From assembly GCA_007644065.1 (NCBI GenBank), contig VJWN01000001.1:882340-946339 (forward strand): a stretch of 64,000 nucleotides of DNA, read 5' to 3'. Under the pieces are notes generated by a model. It had not been told where the DNA came from, did no database searches, and saw only the letters and a list, made by a program, of their open reading frames with translations. This stretch comes from Margaritispora aquatica (Eukaryota; Ascomycota; Leotiomycetes; Helotiales; Discinellaceae). Made by a program: the position numbers and the translations under genes. Below, in pieces: positions 11,409 to 23,900 of the stretch (its first letter is position 1; the number at the start of each line of letters is the position of its first letter).

Positions 11409-12210
11409 AAAGGGTTTAGACTCTACCTGGACTTTGACGTGGGATTTGATGGTGATTATGGATTATGGATGATGATGGATTATGGATTATGAGGCGTGCA
11501 GGCTGCAGCCCCATGTCGATGTGCATGTCAGTGTGCATACTTACCCTGTCCATCTTTGTACTTGAGTGAGTATGTTCACTTCCAGGGAGCCAGGTTCACT
11601 TTTCATTCCTTGAAGTAACACGGGCCTCATCGACTGAGTACAGAGTACCACCACCACCACTGGCACCACCACCACTGGCACCACCCTCAAGACATGCACA
11701 CCAAGAGTCTGCATTTCACCCACTCTCCACTCACACTCACTTCCTCACACCCAAGCCAACCAACAACATTGACAAGAGTGTGCCGCACAGTCACGCCAGA
11801 TTTCCATGGTTCTCTTTTCTGCTTGCTTTTCTGCTGTTCCAACGGCAGGACCACTCAATCAATCAACACACCTTAGTTAATACCACTCCCTTCCTTCCCG
11901 ATTCCACTTTCCAAACCCTGCAAGCGTTACTTTTAGCTTCACGCCCAGTTATGTCCAGTACTCGTACCCTGCAGGTCACTAGTCCTCATCCAGCAATATG
12001 ATCCTTGTCAAGGACCCTCTCTTCGCTGTGCCAAGCAAGCCCGATACTCTCCGGGCTGAGGTAACCAGGTTCCCATCCAGAGTTCCAATCAGCTTCTAAT
12101 CTTGGTCCACCCATCATCCCCCCCCAGTCGTCCCCCCCTCGCTCGGTCTCTCCCATCTTCCTGCACCGTCGACTCGAAAATCCCCCCCCCCCCGATTTCC
12201 CAATATTTCG

Positions 12211-12258
12211 CCCATCACTCATCACCCATCACCCATCACCCATCAATCACCCATCACC
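12211..12258. repeat. CACCCAT(CA)-type tandem repeat
   Basis: About five copies of a CATCACC/CATCACCCAT unit, next to a run of C at 12182-12193. Low-complexity leader DNA. Confidence 0.8.
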
Positions 12259-12550
12259 AACACCCAAACAACCACCTTTGTCACCACCACCGTCAACGAC
12301 TCTCTTCGTCTTTCAACCTTTTCGTCTCTTCACCAGTACCGTACAGTACCAGGACCACTACCTTACCCCTTAGGAATCCGATTTCCATTTTTTAATTAAC
12401 ACTTGGATCGCATTCTCTCGCGCCTTCTTTCCATCTCCTTCATGACTCACTCTTTGTAACAACAAACCCTCTCCGTCGCGCTTTCTGTCCTTGATTCCCG
12501 GTCCTCCCGTCTCCCCATTCCTACTCAAGTTCCAGTTCCATACGGTCGGC

Positions 12551-12584
12551 CACCACCACCAACACCACCACCACCACCACCATT
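12551..12584. repeat. (CAC)n microsatellite
   Basis: CCACCACCACCAACACC followed by further CAC units. Lies in the presumed leader of the downstream gene. Confidence 0.85.
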
Positions 12585-12970
12585 ATTCTCACTCACACTT
12601 CACACGACAACGATCACGACCACAACAAACTTGCGCGCCACCACGGCAACATCTCATATTTACGATCTTTCAACCTGTACAATATTCTTCTCAACGCTTG
12701 TAATTGATTCTTCTTCTTGTACACCTTTTTCGACACGATTTCACCACGGGGCCATTGTTTCGCGGCATTTAAAGGGGGCCGTTGTTGTCGACGTCAGGAC
12801 CCGCTAAAATTGCGACGCTTTGCGCTCGCTCCTAGATTCTGGATTCAGGCTCGTCGCAACCACTTTCTGGAAGCCTAATGATAGGGTTCGCCACAGTCGC
12901 CAAAGTTTGATCACGATATAGCGTCTGGTCGCATCCTATTTTATCTCTCACTCTTCGACCCTTTTTCTGC

Positions 12971-14869
12971 ATGCGAATGTTTCGCTCATTTTCTTGGTAC
13001 TCGGAATCCAAGGGATGCGAGAAAGTGGTCGATGGACAGAGGCAACACATCATGGCGCATGCCTCTCGGCCGGTGGTTGAGATAGTGGCAGGTGTCGCCG
13101 CCAAACGGAAACGAGAAGATTCCATCGAGCTAGCCCAGCCAACGCTAGAGACTCATGATGTAAAGAGAGTAAAGGCTGCCGTCTGGGATGAATCACCAAC
13201 ACCTGAGATCAAATCCAAGACTGAAGTCACCATGAAGAGTGAGAGGCGTGCTTCTCCTACTGACCCGAGTCGAGTAAGCGCGGCTATCGAATCTCACTTC
13301 AGTCTAGATATCTTGTTGAAGCACAGAGAGCTTCGTTTGATCGATCAAGAGCTCGCCAAATGTCAGGCTGCACTTGAACAACTTCGCCGTTGTCATCTTA
13401 TTCCTTACCCAGTTTCACAGGGATCTACGGAATCGATGCTTAATGTTTTCAGCGGCGCTGGGCCTGCTCTCAGTCAAGGAGCAAATGTTCCAAAATGGGC
13501 ACCTTCATATGGTGTCACTGATGGACCGTATGCAAGACACTATGCCAAGTGGCTGATTCCAGATCCCAGCTTTGATGGTGAACAGGTTGAATGGCACAGG
13601 AGTGTGGAAGGCTCACGTGCTAGCAAAACCATACCCGAAGGCCGTGCTACTAGACACAGCGTTGCTGAAGGAGTGACTTCAAGCAAATCCAGGTCTCAGC
13701 GAGGCATTGCAAGTCAGAAACTACAGGCTTTGCCCAGTGGCTACTCCCGTACAAAGGAGAAGCCTGGCCCTTGCGTGCTAAAGCGTGGAGATGGTCAAAC
13801 TGTTAAGCTTGTATGTCTCGATTGTTCAAGGGAGGATTTCTCAAGTACGCAAGGTTTTATCAATCACTGCCGTATTCGCCATCATCGGGATTTCAAGAGT
13901 CACGAAGAGGCTGCGGTTGCTTGTGGACAACCTATCGAGGTTGATGAGGTTGGTGGTGTAGTTGGAGAAGAAAAGCCAGCACCCGTCGCTAGCGGTCTTG
14001 TTCACCCTATGGTCAGGAACGCTCCAATGACCAAGGAAGCTATGTCTGCTGTCATGTCTCGCATCAATGCTTCGTTGGAAATGCATAAGAATGGTGATCC
14101 TCGAGTACCACAAATCCCTACGAGTGCAAGTTCAACGCCAATGCCTGTCAAACCTAGTGCACCAAAGTTTGTCCAGTCTTCCAGCACACCTTTCTTATCT
14201 GAGCTATTGGGTAATCGTGGCTTCAACAGGGACTTGAATGAAATAGTTGGTGATGCGAAAAGTAAGGTTGAGGTGGATAGTGACTCCGAGTCTGAGGAAT
14301 CTGAAGGTTTTCCTACTCCCACTCAGGAGACAATTCCAGGTCTTGATGGGTCAAATTCACCGATTTCGAAACCACCAATGCGAATTCCTGCTCGTGCTGG
14401 TGTATCCCCAGCTCCATTCGGTCGTCCTGCCAGCAGCAAAGGCTTATCGCCACGACCAACGCATGCTACTCCAGTCATCAACACGGCTGCTGCCAACCAA
14501 AATAGACTCGCCAACTGTATTATCTCAACACCTACTCTGCATGAGGCGATGGAGCTCCATTCGGTACCGGATTGTGATATTTCAATGATCGATCTTAGTC
14601 CTCATACCGTGACAAGCAACAAGCCACCTAGCTTGGTGAGCGATGATGGGGAATATGATGACGGTACCGATGCAGATCGTGAGTCTTCTGGAGATGAGGA
14701 GGACAGTGATGTCGCAGAAATCGACATTGAGGACGAGGCGATAGAGAAGGCGGTGCCGTTGGGTAGAGGCAATGAGGCAATGCGCATCCGTAAAGAGCAC
14801 ATTCGCAAGGAGCACCACAAGCATGTTACGTTCGTCAGTCCAGTCAAGGAACAGGAGCGGCGGGCATGA
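12971..14869 (+). CDS. Ahc1-like C2H2 zinc-finger protein
   Basis: Single-exon frame. The ATG at 12971 gives 632 aa, but I favour the ATG at 13052 (605 aa, MAHASRPVVEIVAG), where the compositionally normal protein begins. Visible in order: a Lys/Arg cluster AAKRKRED; a helical segment around IESHFSLDILLKHRELRLID; a linker with WAPSYGVTDGPYARHYAKWL; and a zinc-finger unit VCLDCSREDFSSTQGFINHC with RIRHHRDF after it (about residues 280-310). A Pro/Ser-rich tail and an acidic block (DDGTDADRESSGDEEDSDVA) follow. Known: fungal proteins with this finger are annotated as Ahc1-like; yeast Ahc1 holds together the ADA histone acetyltransferase complex. A nuclear chromatin-cofactor role is inferred. 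No intron is needed. Confidence 0.75.
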   Translation: MRMFRSFSWYSESKGCEKVVDGQRQHIMAHASRPVVEIVAGVAAKRKREDSIELAQPTLETHDVKRVKAAVWDESPTPEIKSKTEVTMKSERRASPTDPSRVSAAIESHFSLDILLKHRELRLIDQELAKCQAALEQLRRCHLIPYPVSQGSTESMLNVFSGAGPALSQGANVPKWAPSYGVTDGPYARHYAKWLIPDPSFDGEQVEWHRSVEGSRASKTIPEGRATRHSVAEGVTSSKSRSQRGIASQKLQALPSGYSRTKEKPGPCVLKRGDGQTVKLVCLDCSREDFSSTQGFINHCRIRHHRDFKSHEEAAVACGQPIEVDEVGGVVGEEKPAPVASGLVHPMVRNAPMTKEAMSAVMSRINASLEMHKNGDPRVPQIPTSASSTPMPVKPSAPKFVQSSSTPFLSELLGNRGFNRDLNEIVGDAKSKVEVDSDSESEESEGFPTPTQETIPGLDGSNSPISKPPMRIPARAGVSPAPFGRPASSKGLSPRPTHATPVINTAAANQNRLANCIISTPTLHEAMELHSVPDCDISMIDLSPHTVTSNKPPSLVSDDGEYDDGTDADRESSGDEEDSDVAEIDIEDEAIEKAVPLGRGNEAMRIRKEHIRKEHHKHVTFVSPVKEQERRA

Positions 14870-16964
14870 GTGGGAGGGGTTAGTTGGACTGTACGGAAAT
14901 ATCATGCACATTCTGATTCTTGTCGTGGAGGATGCCGTGATACTCATCTCTTCTATTTTTGTCGCTAGCGAATGTTGTTTAGAATTGTGTATGAGATAGA
15001 CAAATATTACAACAATTTTGTGCGAATTTACATCATGGGTGTCTATGCATTTTCTGTGTGTGTGAGATGATTATCGTGAATGATGCTAGATAATGAGTCT
15101 ACAGTAGAATGATCAGAGGTAATCTGCATTTATTAGTTGACGGAGCGAGGTGAGGTTGGTGATACAAACGCGCTGGCTTGGGCTCGGTTGGGTGCGTGGT
15201 TGCACAATAGCTATGTAGGTAGGGTAGCTAAATACACTTGGCGTAGTACATACAAATAAGGTAGGGTAGGAGGTACCTGACGATTCTCAACATTTTCAAT
15301 AAATGTTTTATTTTTTTGGGGCTGCTTTCCTACCTAGATCTTCGTCTTCTTTTTTCCGGGGTATCTACGTATTTTTCCTAATGTGGGAGGATGAGATGGG
15401 TGAGTGAGTAAGTGAGTAAGTAAGTGAGTGAGTAAGTGAGTGAGTGAGTGAGTGTGTGAGTAAGTGAGTGAGTGAGTGTGTGGTGAATAATTGAGATGAA
15501 TGGGTAGAAAAAGGAACAAACGCTATACTCATTACACTACACTACATTCATGGATGGAACGGTGATCTTTGAATTCGAATTCGAACTCGAATTTGACAAC
15601 ATGGTGATGGTAATGAGAACATACTTGTATACTTGGATATATGAGGGAGATGCGTGGGGGAGAAAATATATATATATATGTAGTTTGGTCGGGCGGGTAG
15701 TTCAGGTAATTCTAGGATGTAGATAGATGGTTGATTCAATAGCAAAACGACTAATATCAATCTAAATCTATCTACTCGAGTGAATACTCCGCTTGATATC
15801 CATGTTCGATTGTAAGGTTATGTGGTTGTGGAAACACTCACTTACTTACTCACTAGCTTGTTTGACTAATAAATGGGTAAAATACCCATCCGAGGTGAAT
15901 CTAACAGATAGATGGGAGGAATGGATGGGGTAGGTGGTGAAGGAAAGATGGTTGATCAGTCGGTCTGGTGGAACATCAGGTACCCATTACCATCACTTAA
16001 GGCAGCTAGCTGGTCAAGTCGAGTTAAGAAAGACCTCGAGTGGATATTTCGCTCATTCGAATCCTTTTCTGTGAAATGTATTTTCTGCGTTTTAGCTTAA
16101 TGCTTAGTGCAGGTAGAAGTAGAAGTCGACGCAAGATGGGTGCACTGGACTGGAGGGAGTGGATATGATGTATGACCTTAGATCCAAGGTAGATGATCCA
16201 TCTTCCGTTTTATTGAGATTTGGGGAGAGAAAACACCTACCTACTTACCCACCTGGCTTGGAATGACTTCAATGATGAAAGCAATGCGAAAGGGAAGTGC
16301 TCGTTCCTTGACAATAAGTGACTAGCTTCTGAAGTCAAAAGGGTTATAGTTTATAGGTGCCAAATTGAATTTCGTTACATGACGTGATACCCGTTCATAT
16401 TCAAAGATCAATGACTCTCGAGGTATAGATATTGTTCATCGTGGCTGGGACTGAGTTGCTCTGCTCTGTAGCTTTGAAGGATCTAGATAGCCTCCTACGT
16501 GAGGTTGAGGTTTGCTGTTTGTCCAAGGTCAGAGAGAGGTCGACGCGAGGTGGGATCCTCAAGGTTTTTACAAATGATACCAGACTAAAGAGATTGTAGA
16601 TGGGAGCACAGGGGTAGGGAGGAGATGTTAATTATTGTGGATGTTGATCTGGGCGAGTTGGTAAGCTCGAATCTAGTTCGAAAAGTTGCAGATTCAGTAG
16701 TTGGATATGGTTAGATAGCTGAGTGACTTGGTGGTTTTAGGGCTGAAGTTGGTGTTTATTGATAGTGAGAAAAGATATCAACAGCATAAGTGCTGTGGAA
16801 CAGTAGATTGAAAAAAAAAAAAAAATCATCATTTGCCTATACCAGGACATAAATATCGTATCATCTCCGCTTAGTAGTCCCAAACTCCCTCAAAATCCAA
16901 ATATAGTTTCCAAGTCCTCTTCTGGTATTTCCACCCTCCTCTCTTCTTCATCTCCTTTCCTCAC
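14870..16964. other. 2.1 kb convergent intergenic region
   Basis: Lies between the 3' ends of the zinc-finger and proton-channel genes. Contains a GTGA/GTAA microsatellite, AT runs (15664-15680), an inverted-looking TTCGAATTCGAATTCGAA-like patch near 15572-15595 and an A14 run (16810-16823). No gene was seen. Confidence 0.45.
15400..15482. repeat. (GTGA/GTAA)n tetranucleotide microsatellite
   Basis: About 80 bases of alternating GTGA and GTAA units with a few GTGT variants. A second, shorter CTCACTTACTTACTCACT block lies near 15837-15855 in the opposite sense. Confidence 0.9.
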
Positions 16965-18062
16965 CTACCTAGACCACATCCCTGCACCACTTCCACTTCC
17001 CCTCTTCGCTTTCCCAAACCCAAAGCCCATCTCCTCATCTTCATCGTAACCCCTGTTCTCCCGTCCTCCCTTCGTCTTCGCGAGCGCCTCTTTCAAATCA
17101 GCATTCTCGCTCTCGAGCTGCTCGATGCGGAGCTCAAGGCCGTCCATTTGTTCTTCGGCACCAACGGTGAATTCTTCGATGATTTTGAAAAAGCGCCACA
17201 GACGCAGCACTACCACCAAGGAGGCAACTTCTTCGAGCACACCGTGCTAATATGAGAGGTTAATAGGTTTGGAGAGTAGGAGAAAGTGAAGACTTACCAA
17301 TAGAACGTCAATGACGAAGCCAGCAATGATAATGATCGCATCAAATGTATGGAAGGCTGAATTGAAATAGCTAAAATGGTCTCATTAGCACACATAAAAT
17401 TGTCGAAGAGAAGGGTAGGAAAAGAAGCGCGTAGGGCTGAGGGAGAGTGAGAAAGTAGATCTTGAGGTGCATATAGGGCTATCATCTAGAATTGCTAGTC
17501 ACCCTCGTGGTATTTTCTACTAGGAAAATAAAATCATTGACTAAAAGTCAAATCCGATTATATGGAATGCTACTGAGTGTAAATAGAACACAAACTGCAA
17601 TATGGTTTTTTTTAATAAAAAAAAAAGAAATAGGAAGACAAACCTCCAGCCAAAAGCCCAGACAGAGAGAATCAATTCAAACAAGAACATAAACGTGAAT
17701 ACAAATCCTGCTGTACCCAAACCATTTCTCACATCATCCCAAATAGGGCTCGTATCCTTCTCATCACATTGATAGAGGTTGATGATAATGTCTGCAAAGA
17801 TACCGAGCAAATCACACGAGACAAGCGCAAGTACAGTATAGTGCTGAGCCCGAGAAGAGAGAAAAGCCCTCACGTTCCCTTGGCAAAAGTGATAGAATGT
17901 AATATAGCGAGCTGTTCGGTGTGCGACCGTCTCTGGGATCTCCGAATTGCTGTCGCTGTCGCTGGAGTTCGATGAGGCAATACTGACGGCTTTGGCTTTG
18001 GAACCATTTGAGGCACTGTAGGATGGGAGAAGGGGTTGGCTGGAGCTGGCATCAGGAGGCAT
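16965..18062 (-). CDS. HV1: Voltage-gated proton channel (Hv1/HVCN1 family)
   Basis: Three exons, 17644-18062, 17298-17370 and 16965-17246, give 257 aa. The introns (GTTTGT...TTTTAG and GTAAGT...TATTAG) keep the frame and rebuild all four voltage-sensor helices. S1 (about 74-96) has the selectivity Asp84 in ALVSCDLLGIFADII, matching human Asp112. S2 (118-138) has Phe126 and Glu129 of the charge-transfer centre. S3 (143-163) has Asp150 and Asp161. S4 reads LRLWRFFKIIEE: Arg179, Trp181, Arg182, Lys185. There is no pore domain. A heptad-like segment (194-222, LELRIEQLESENADLKEAL) fits the dimerising coiled coil of animal Hv1. Known: Hv1 lets H+ leave the cell on depolarisation; fungal members are functional. 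Odd points: the third gating charge is Lys, and Glu188 replaces human Asn214. It faces PAB2 across a shared promoter. Confidence 0.93.
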
Positions 18063-19003
18063 TTTGGAAATTGCATGTGATGTTTGAAAGGACAAGAATA
18101 TTTCAAGAACAAGAGAAGAAGCCTAGAACGCGTAGGACAAAAAGATAGAAGAGAGCATCAACTCCACTAGGAGGAAAGAAAACATGGGTGCATTGGAGAT
18201 TGAACTGCGAGCTACGAGCTGTGATCTGATTACAGTATCTGCGACCGATTTTGTGGCGCCTTGCTCTTATCGCAAGCAATTGAGACCTTGCGACTCTGAC
18301 ATCCATTGTGATGTGATGTGGCTCAGGTTTGGGAGATATCTTTGCTTTTGTATGTCCATTGATTGGGTCGGATGCACCGAGATAGTTGCTGGTGGAAAGA
18401 TAATATATATAGATGCGAGCAGCGGAAGCATTGAAAGGGGAAAATGAAGGTGTGGTGATGTTTATTTGTTTGGATACAAAGACTAAGTAAGGACTGAGGA
18501 GAAAGAAGGGATCTTCTTGGTCCGACAGCCTTGAGGATGGGGAAAGCTTGCAGTCTTGGCATTCGATATGACGAAGATGGTGCTTTGTGCTTGCAAGCGT
18601 GGGTAACACGGAACTTTGACAGCCTCGTCTGATGCCAAACATCAACATCCTCACTTTGCATCTGCCTTTGGCTACTAGACCATCAGCTTCACGGTAACAC
18701 TGGTATGTCATTTCATATCATATCATTTCATTATCATGATTGTTACTGTATGGCGCTTGCTATATTCCTCTTAATCAGCTCTGATGTAATTGTTACCTTT
18801 GACAAGCCTGTGCATTTCAGATCATGAATTCACTTTTCCATCCATTGACAAGCTTCACCTTACCTAAACTTGGACTCTGGCTAACTTTCATTGGCCATAT
18901 TCAAGCGACATCGACAGATAATTGTAATCTCGTCGTCGGCTGGCATTCACCACTCCTCCAACATTATTCTGCCTTCGCGCAAACTTTGTTTCTCACAGTA
19001 AAG
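18063..19003. promoter_or_regulatory. Divergent promoter between the proton channel and PAB2
   Basis: About 940 bases between the two start codons. A 200-codon open frame runs here on the - strand but begins without ATG and has no recognisable content; it is probably leader sequence. No individual control site was identified. Confidence 0.45.
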
Positions 19004-19903
19004 ATGGCGGACGTTATCCCCAAGAAAGAGGAAGACGTGATGGTGCAAGATGAGGAAGAAGAGGAGGAGGATGGAGAGGAGGTATGCGCAATTCAATCAT
19101 ACCATCTGCAGATGCGATCTAACTTTGCGCGCACAGGATGAGATATCAGCAATGAAGAGACGGGTTGCAGAGATGGAGGAGGAGGCGGCCAGGCTTCGTG
19201 AGATGCACACTGCTATCGAGCAGCAGAGTGCGGACCTGAGCGACAACAAGGAGGATGTTGATTCGCGCAGTATCTTCGTCGGCAATGTTGACTACTCCGC
19301 TTCACCAGAAGAGATTCAAGCACATTTCCAGAGCTGTGGTTCCATCAACCGAGTCACCATCCTGCTCGACAAGTTCACTGGCCAGCCAAAGGGGTTCGTT
19401 ACACCATACCCATAACTACACACCTTCGCTTTGAAGCCGCTTGCGACTTGGCATAGCCAAAAGGAGAAGCGAGATTCACATGGTGTTTTTTTCAAGAATC
19501 ATTTATTGATCAACGCTGCCTGGCAAGAGATGGGTGCTAATTTGGACGATGCAGGTATGCGTATGTGGAGTTCTCGGAGCCAAGTGCTGTGCCTGCGGCT
19601 ATTGCCATGAACGAGACAGAATTCCATGAGCGTCCATTGAAGGTTTGCATTCTCAAGTCCTTTTTGTATATATATAATCTAATTTATAAATAGGTCACAC
19701 CAAAGCGAACAAATGTTCCAGGTATGAACCGTGGTGGCTACAGAGGCAGAGGAGGCCCGGGTGGTTACAGAGGACGTGGTGGTAGAGGACGTGGTGAAGG
19801 CTTTCCCCCAAGAGGTGGCGCTTACGCCCCAAGAGGAGCTCCTGGAGGCTATCGAGGCGGATATAGAGGTGGCTATCGAGGACGAGGCTATTCTCCTTAC
19901 TAA
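19004..19903 (+). CDS. PAB2: Nuclear polyadenylate-binding protein 2 (Pab2/PABPN1-like)
   Basis: Four exons: 19004-19081, 19137-19393, 19555-19642 and 19694-19903. All junctions are GT-AG and in frame, giving 210 aa. Order: acidic start ([16 protein letters not shown]); coiled-coil [20 protein letters not shown] (about 27-60), which in PABPN1 stimulates poly(A) polymerase; one RRM with RNP2 [16 protein letters not shown] (about 74) and RNP1 PKGYAYVEF (about 110-118); and an Arg/Gly-rich tail with RGG/GYRG repeats ending [10 protein letters not shown]. Known: Pab2 binds nascent poly(A) tails in the nucleus. In fission yeast it also helps send meiotic and other RNAs to the exosome. The RGG tail is a likely arginine-methylation target. 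The third junction uses the donor GTTCGT, which is unusual but is required by the RNP1 sequence. Confidence 0.95.
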
Positions 19904-20945
19904 GTGGTTCCTTGATAGTACACCTAGAGCACAGCATTCCCGTGACTCGGCTGAAGGCTGTGGTTTTGATGAGCAATAGGCGGTTGGAAAGAGTACGATA
20001 GCAGGGTGGGATCTGGCCAGGGAGCTCATGGCATTCATGCGGTTGGGACCAAACAAAAAAGGCGGCAAAATCTTGATGGACAGAATAACGTCCATCCCTA
20101 CGTGCCGGAACGACTTCATGGTTTGGAGGTCTTAAATCCCCACCACATAAATTTATAAAGTTACAATTAGTTTGCTATTATTCTTTAGGTATTTGTCTAC
20201 AAGGGCACGACTTCTAGATAAAACATACTATAATTTGGCTATACTATTAATCATTCTGTTGAGAGCATCCAAAACTGTTATAACTATTACTCCCTGTTTT
20301 ATTATGGCTATCAACCTGTTACCGGAATTCGGGGCTATAATATAGAACTTTTATTAACTTTAAATATTACTCCAAAACTTGGAGACACAAAGTACACCGG
20401 AACCAACTTGCCGGATTTATCCGGACAAAGTGGGAGATGTACATAATGCCAAGCACTTAATAAGCGAAGCAGGGTTCAAATTATCGTCTGTATAACTTAA
20501 TTACGGTAATTTAATATCATCACTTGCCAAGCATGCGGCTGTTCAAGGCTGTGGCTGACCTTTGTGTTATCCACTTTCCTTAGATACTATATACTGTAGC
20601 GCAACTGTACATCCCAGGCAACGAAGGACGGACAGGTTCTACCACTCATCACGACACTGCACATCTGAGCGACAAGTTATGGCTTGACCGCGTATGAGGG
20701 TTAAGTGGCGTAGACAACTAGCCATAGGCTTCTGCAGTGACTGCCTGGCGGTTGGTTGGCCTCACGCACTTGCGACGATGCACAACGATGCTGCCATTTC
20801 CAACGAGGCTGCAATCAGCTGAGACGACATGAGCGCCTCAACCCAACATCCTCTCCCAACTTGTTGACGACTTCGCACGTATGCCGACTCAGATACTTTA
20901 CATTTACTGAGAACTGGTTCCTTGAGCCGTCTCGATGCCAGTGAA
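19904..20945. other. TA-rich island and 5' flank of the NLR gene
   Basis: From about 20120 to 20540 the DNA becomes much richer in A/T, with repeated TATTA, TTATAA and ATTACTCC motifs. It has no reading frame. Base composition unlike its neighbours suggests decayed, possibly RIP-mutated repeat DNA (inference). 20560-20945 returns to normal composition. Confidence 0.55.
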
Positions 20946-23900
20946 ATGATACGCCTACTTCTATACAACAATGATGGCGAGTTCAGCCTGACCACGTTCT
21001 TTGCTGATAAGATTCCCCGATATGCTATACTATCGCATACATGGGAAGCGGAGGAGGTGACTTTTGATGATATGCGAGATGGCACCGGCACAAAGAAGGC
21101 TGGCTATAAGAAGATACGGTTCTGCGGAGAACAGGCTATGCGTGATGGCTTCGAATACTTTTGGGTGGACACATGCTGCATCGACAAATCGAGCAGCGCT
21201 GAGCTTACAGAGGCCATCAACTCCATGTTCCGCTGGTACCGCGAAGCAACTAAATGCTACGTCTATCTATCAGATGTTTCGAGAGCTGCCGTTGACAATA
21301 GTGATCAGTCTTATGAGCAGCACTGGGAAGCAGCATTTCGACTAAGCAGATGGTTTACTCGAGGCTGGACCCTTCAAGAGCTGATTGCTCCCACATTAGT
21401 TGAATTCTTCTCCAAAGAGTGGGAGCAACTGGGCAACAAGGTATCCTTAGAGCAACTAATCTGCGAGATAACAGGCATTTCGGTTAAGGCTCTTCGTGGA
21501 AGCCCTTTGTCTGATTTTAGCATTACTGAGAGAATGTCATGGGCTGAACGACGTGAGACTACTTGTAAGGAAGACCAAGCATACTCATTACTTGGCATTT
21601 TCGACGTCTACATGCCACTTATCTATGGCGAAGGGAAAGAGCATGCGACCAAACGACTTCGAGAGATAATTGAGCATTCAAAAGGTTGGTATATAATCTC
21701 TTTTAACATATTTCTTTCTGTCGATGCTAGCGCTAATTGTCAAGCTAGGACTCGATTCGAACTTACTTGAAACTTTACCGTACACTGCTGAAGCACTATT
21801 CAATTCATATGCAAATCAAGATTCGCCCACTTGCCTCCCGAATACTAGAGTTGACCTTCTTAAGGAGATATACAACTGGGTGGATAGCGAAGATGAGCGG
21901 TGCATCTTCTGGCTTAATGGTTTAGCCGGTACTGGGAAATCGACAATTGCTCGGACCGTCGCCCGGAGATACTTTGAACAAAAGCGCCTCGGCGCCAGCT
22001 TTTTCTTCTCTAGAGGCGGTGGAGACGTTGGCCATGCTGGTAAATTCTTCACAAGTATTGCCGTACAGTTTGCGTATAACGCACCCTCGATTCGACAACA
22101 CATTTCGGAAGCTGCTAAAGAGCAGATTGATGTTGCAAACCATTCTCTCCATGACCAGTGGCGCCAACTCGTCCTCCGTCCATTGTTGAGGTTAGACAAG
22201 CGCTTATCTCCGACTTCCTATCTGCTTATTGTTGATGCCCTGGACGAGTGTGACAACGACGACCATATTCGCACAATTCTGAAGCTTCTAGCTGAAGTTC
22301 AATCGTTAACGACGGTACGACTTCGAGTCCTTTTGACGAGCAGACCAGAAGTGCCAATTCGACACGGCATATGCGCTATCCCACAACCTAAACACCAGGA
22401 CTTTATACTCCACAACATACAACCAACGATCGTTAACCATGATATCTGTCTCTTCCTAGAGCACAATCTAGGGATAATCGGGCGGGAGTGGAGTCTTGGA
22501 CCTAAATGGCCAGGTGAGGAGGTTCTGAGACAGCTTGTTCTTTATGCTAGTGGTCTCTTTATCTGGGCAGCAACAGTATGTCGATTTATCCGTGAAGGGA
22601 GACGATTCGCTCGCAAGAGACTAGATATGATACTCCAGGGTAGCAGCAGCGCTGCTACCGCACCAGAGAAGCACCTCAACGAGATCTATGTTGCTGTTCT
22701 CAAACACTCTATCTCTTCAAACTATACAGTCGAAGAAAAGGAAGAGCTAGGTAGAATACTAAAACACACTCTTGGAAGTATAGTAGTCTTGCTTTCACCT
22801 CTTTCTACCCTTTCGTTAAGCAGGCTACTGCATCTCCAAAAGGAGGAGATTGATCAGACACTTGAGGATCTTTATGCGATCCTTGATATTCCTAAGGACT
22901 CCACCCGCCCACTCCGCCTACACCATCCTTCGTTTCGCGACTTCCTCCTTAATGAAGATCGATGTGGTGATTTTTGGGTAGATGAAAAGCAAGCACATGA
23001 GGTATTAGCTTTTAGCTGCATCCAGCTAATGTCCCTGACACTTAAGAAAGATATCTGCAAAATACATGCACCTGGTAGTCAAGCCAGCCAAATTGAGAGC
23101 AGTCATGTTCAGAAATACCTTCCATCCGAAATTCAATATGCATGCCTATACTGGGTACAGCATCTACAAAGGAGTGGTGCTCAGCTTTGGGATAATGATC
23201 AGGTCCATCAATTCCTTCAATCACACGTCCTTCACTGGCTTGAGGCCCTCAGCTGGATCGGGAAGATTTCAGACGGAATTGTTGCAATACTCTCCTTTGA
23301 AGCACTTCTTTCAGTAAGTCTACTTGTAATATACTCCAAAAATTTGACTAATCTATACCAAGGTTACTAAAAGTCCTAATTTATACGCCCTTGTCTATGA
23401 CATAAAGCGATTTGCCTTATACAACCGGTCCATAGTTGAACAATACCCCCTACAACTATATTGTTCGGCTCTTATCTTTGTACCAGAGAAGAGTATTGTT
23501 CGAGAAACATTTAAAAAATGTATTCCATCTTGGATCCAGATAAAGTCAAAGATGCCAGAATATTGGAACGCAGCGCTGCAGACGCTCGAGGGCCACTCTA
23601 GCTATGTCAGTTCGGTCGCCTTCTCTCCTAACGGCAAGCAGGTCGTCTCTGGATCTTACGATACGACAGTACGGCTCTGGGACGCTGCTATAGGAGCTGC
23701 GCTGCAGACGCTCGAGGGCTACTCTAGCTATGTCACTTCGGTCGCCTTCTCTCCTGACGGCAAGCAGGTCGTCTCTGGATCTGACGATACGACAGTGCGG
23801 CTCTGGGACGCTGCTATAGGAGCAGCGCTACAGACGCTCGAGGGCCACTCTAGCTCTGTCAGTTCGGTCGCCTTCTCTCCTAACGGCAAGCAGGTCGTCT

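Larger units (their letters stand above)
11409..12970. promoter_or_regulatory. Pyrimidine-rich long leader/promoter of the Ahc1-like gene
   Basis: From about 11640 to 12970 the + strand is strongly C/T/A-rich with CAC and TCAC runs and few G. This is the usual look of long 5' leaders of fungal regulatory genes. It contains simple repeats (11446-11490, 12211-12258, 12551-12584) and a C12 run (12182-12193). No protein-coding frame is supported. A long 5' untranslated region for the gene at 12971 is inferred. Confidence 0.4.

Noticed and set aside
15404..15482. Regularly repeated short units resembling a CRISPR array
   Set aside because: Plain tetranucleotide microsatellite without spacers, in a eukaryotic genome.
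18103..18711. 202-codon open frame on - strand upstream of the proton channel
   Set aside because: Lacks an ATG at its start and any recognisable domain; overlaps the likely leader/promoter of the channel gene.
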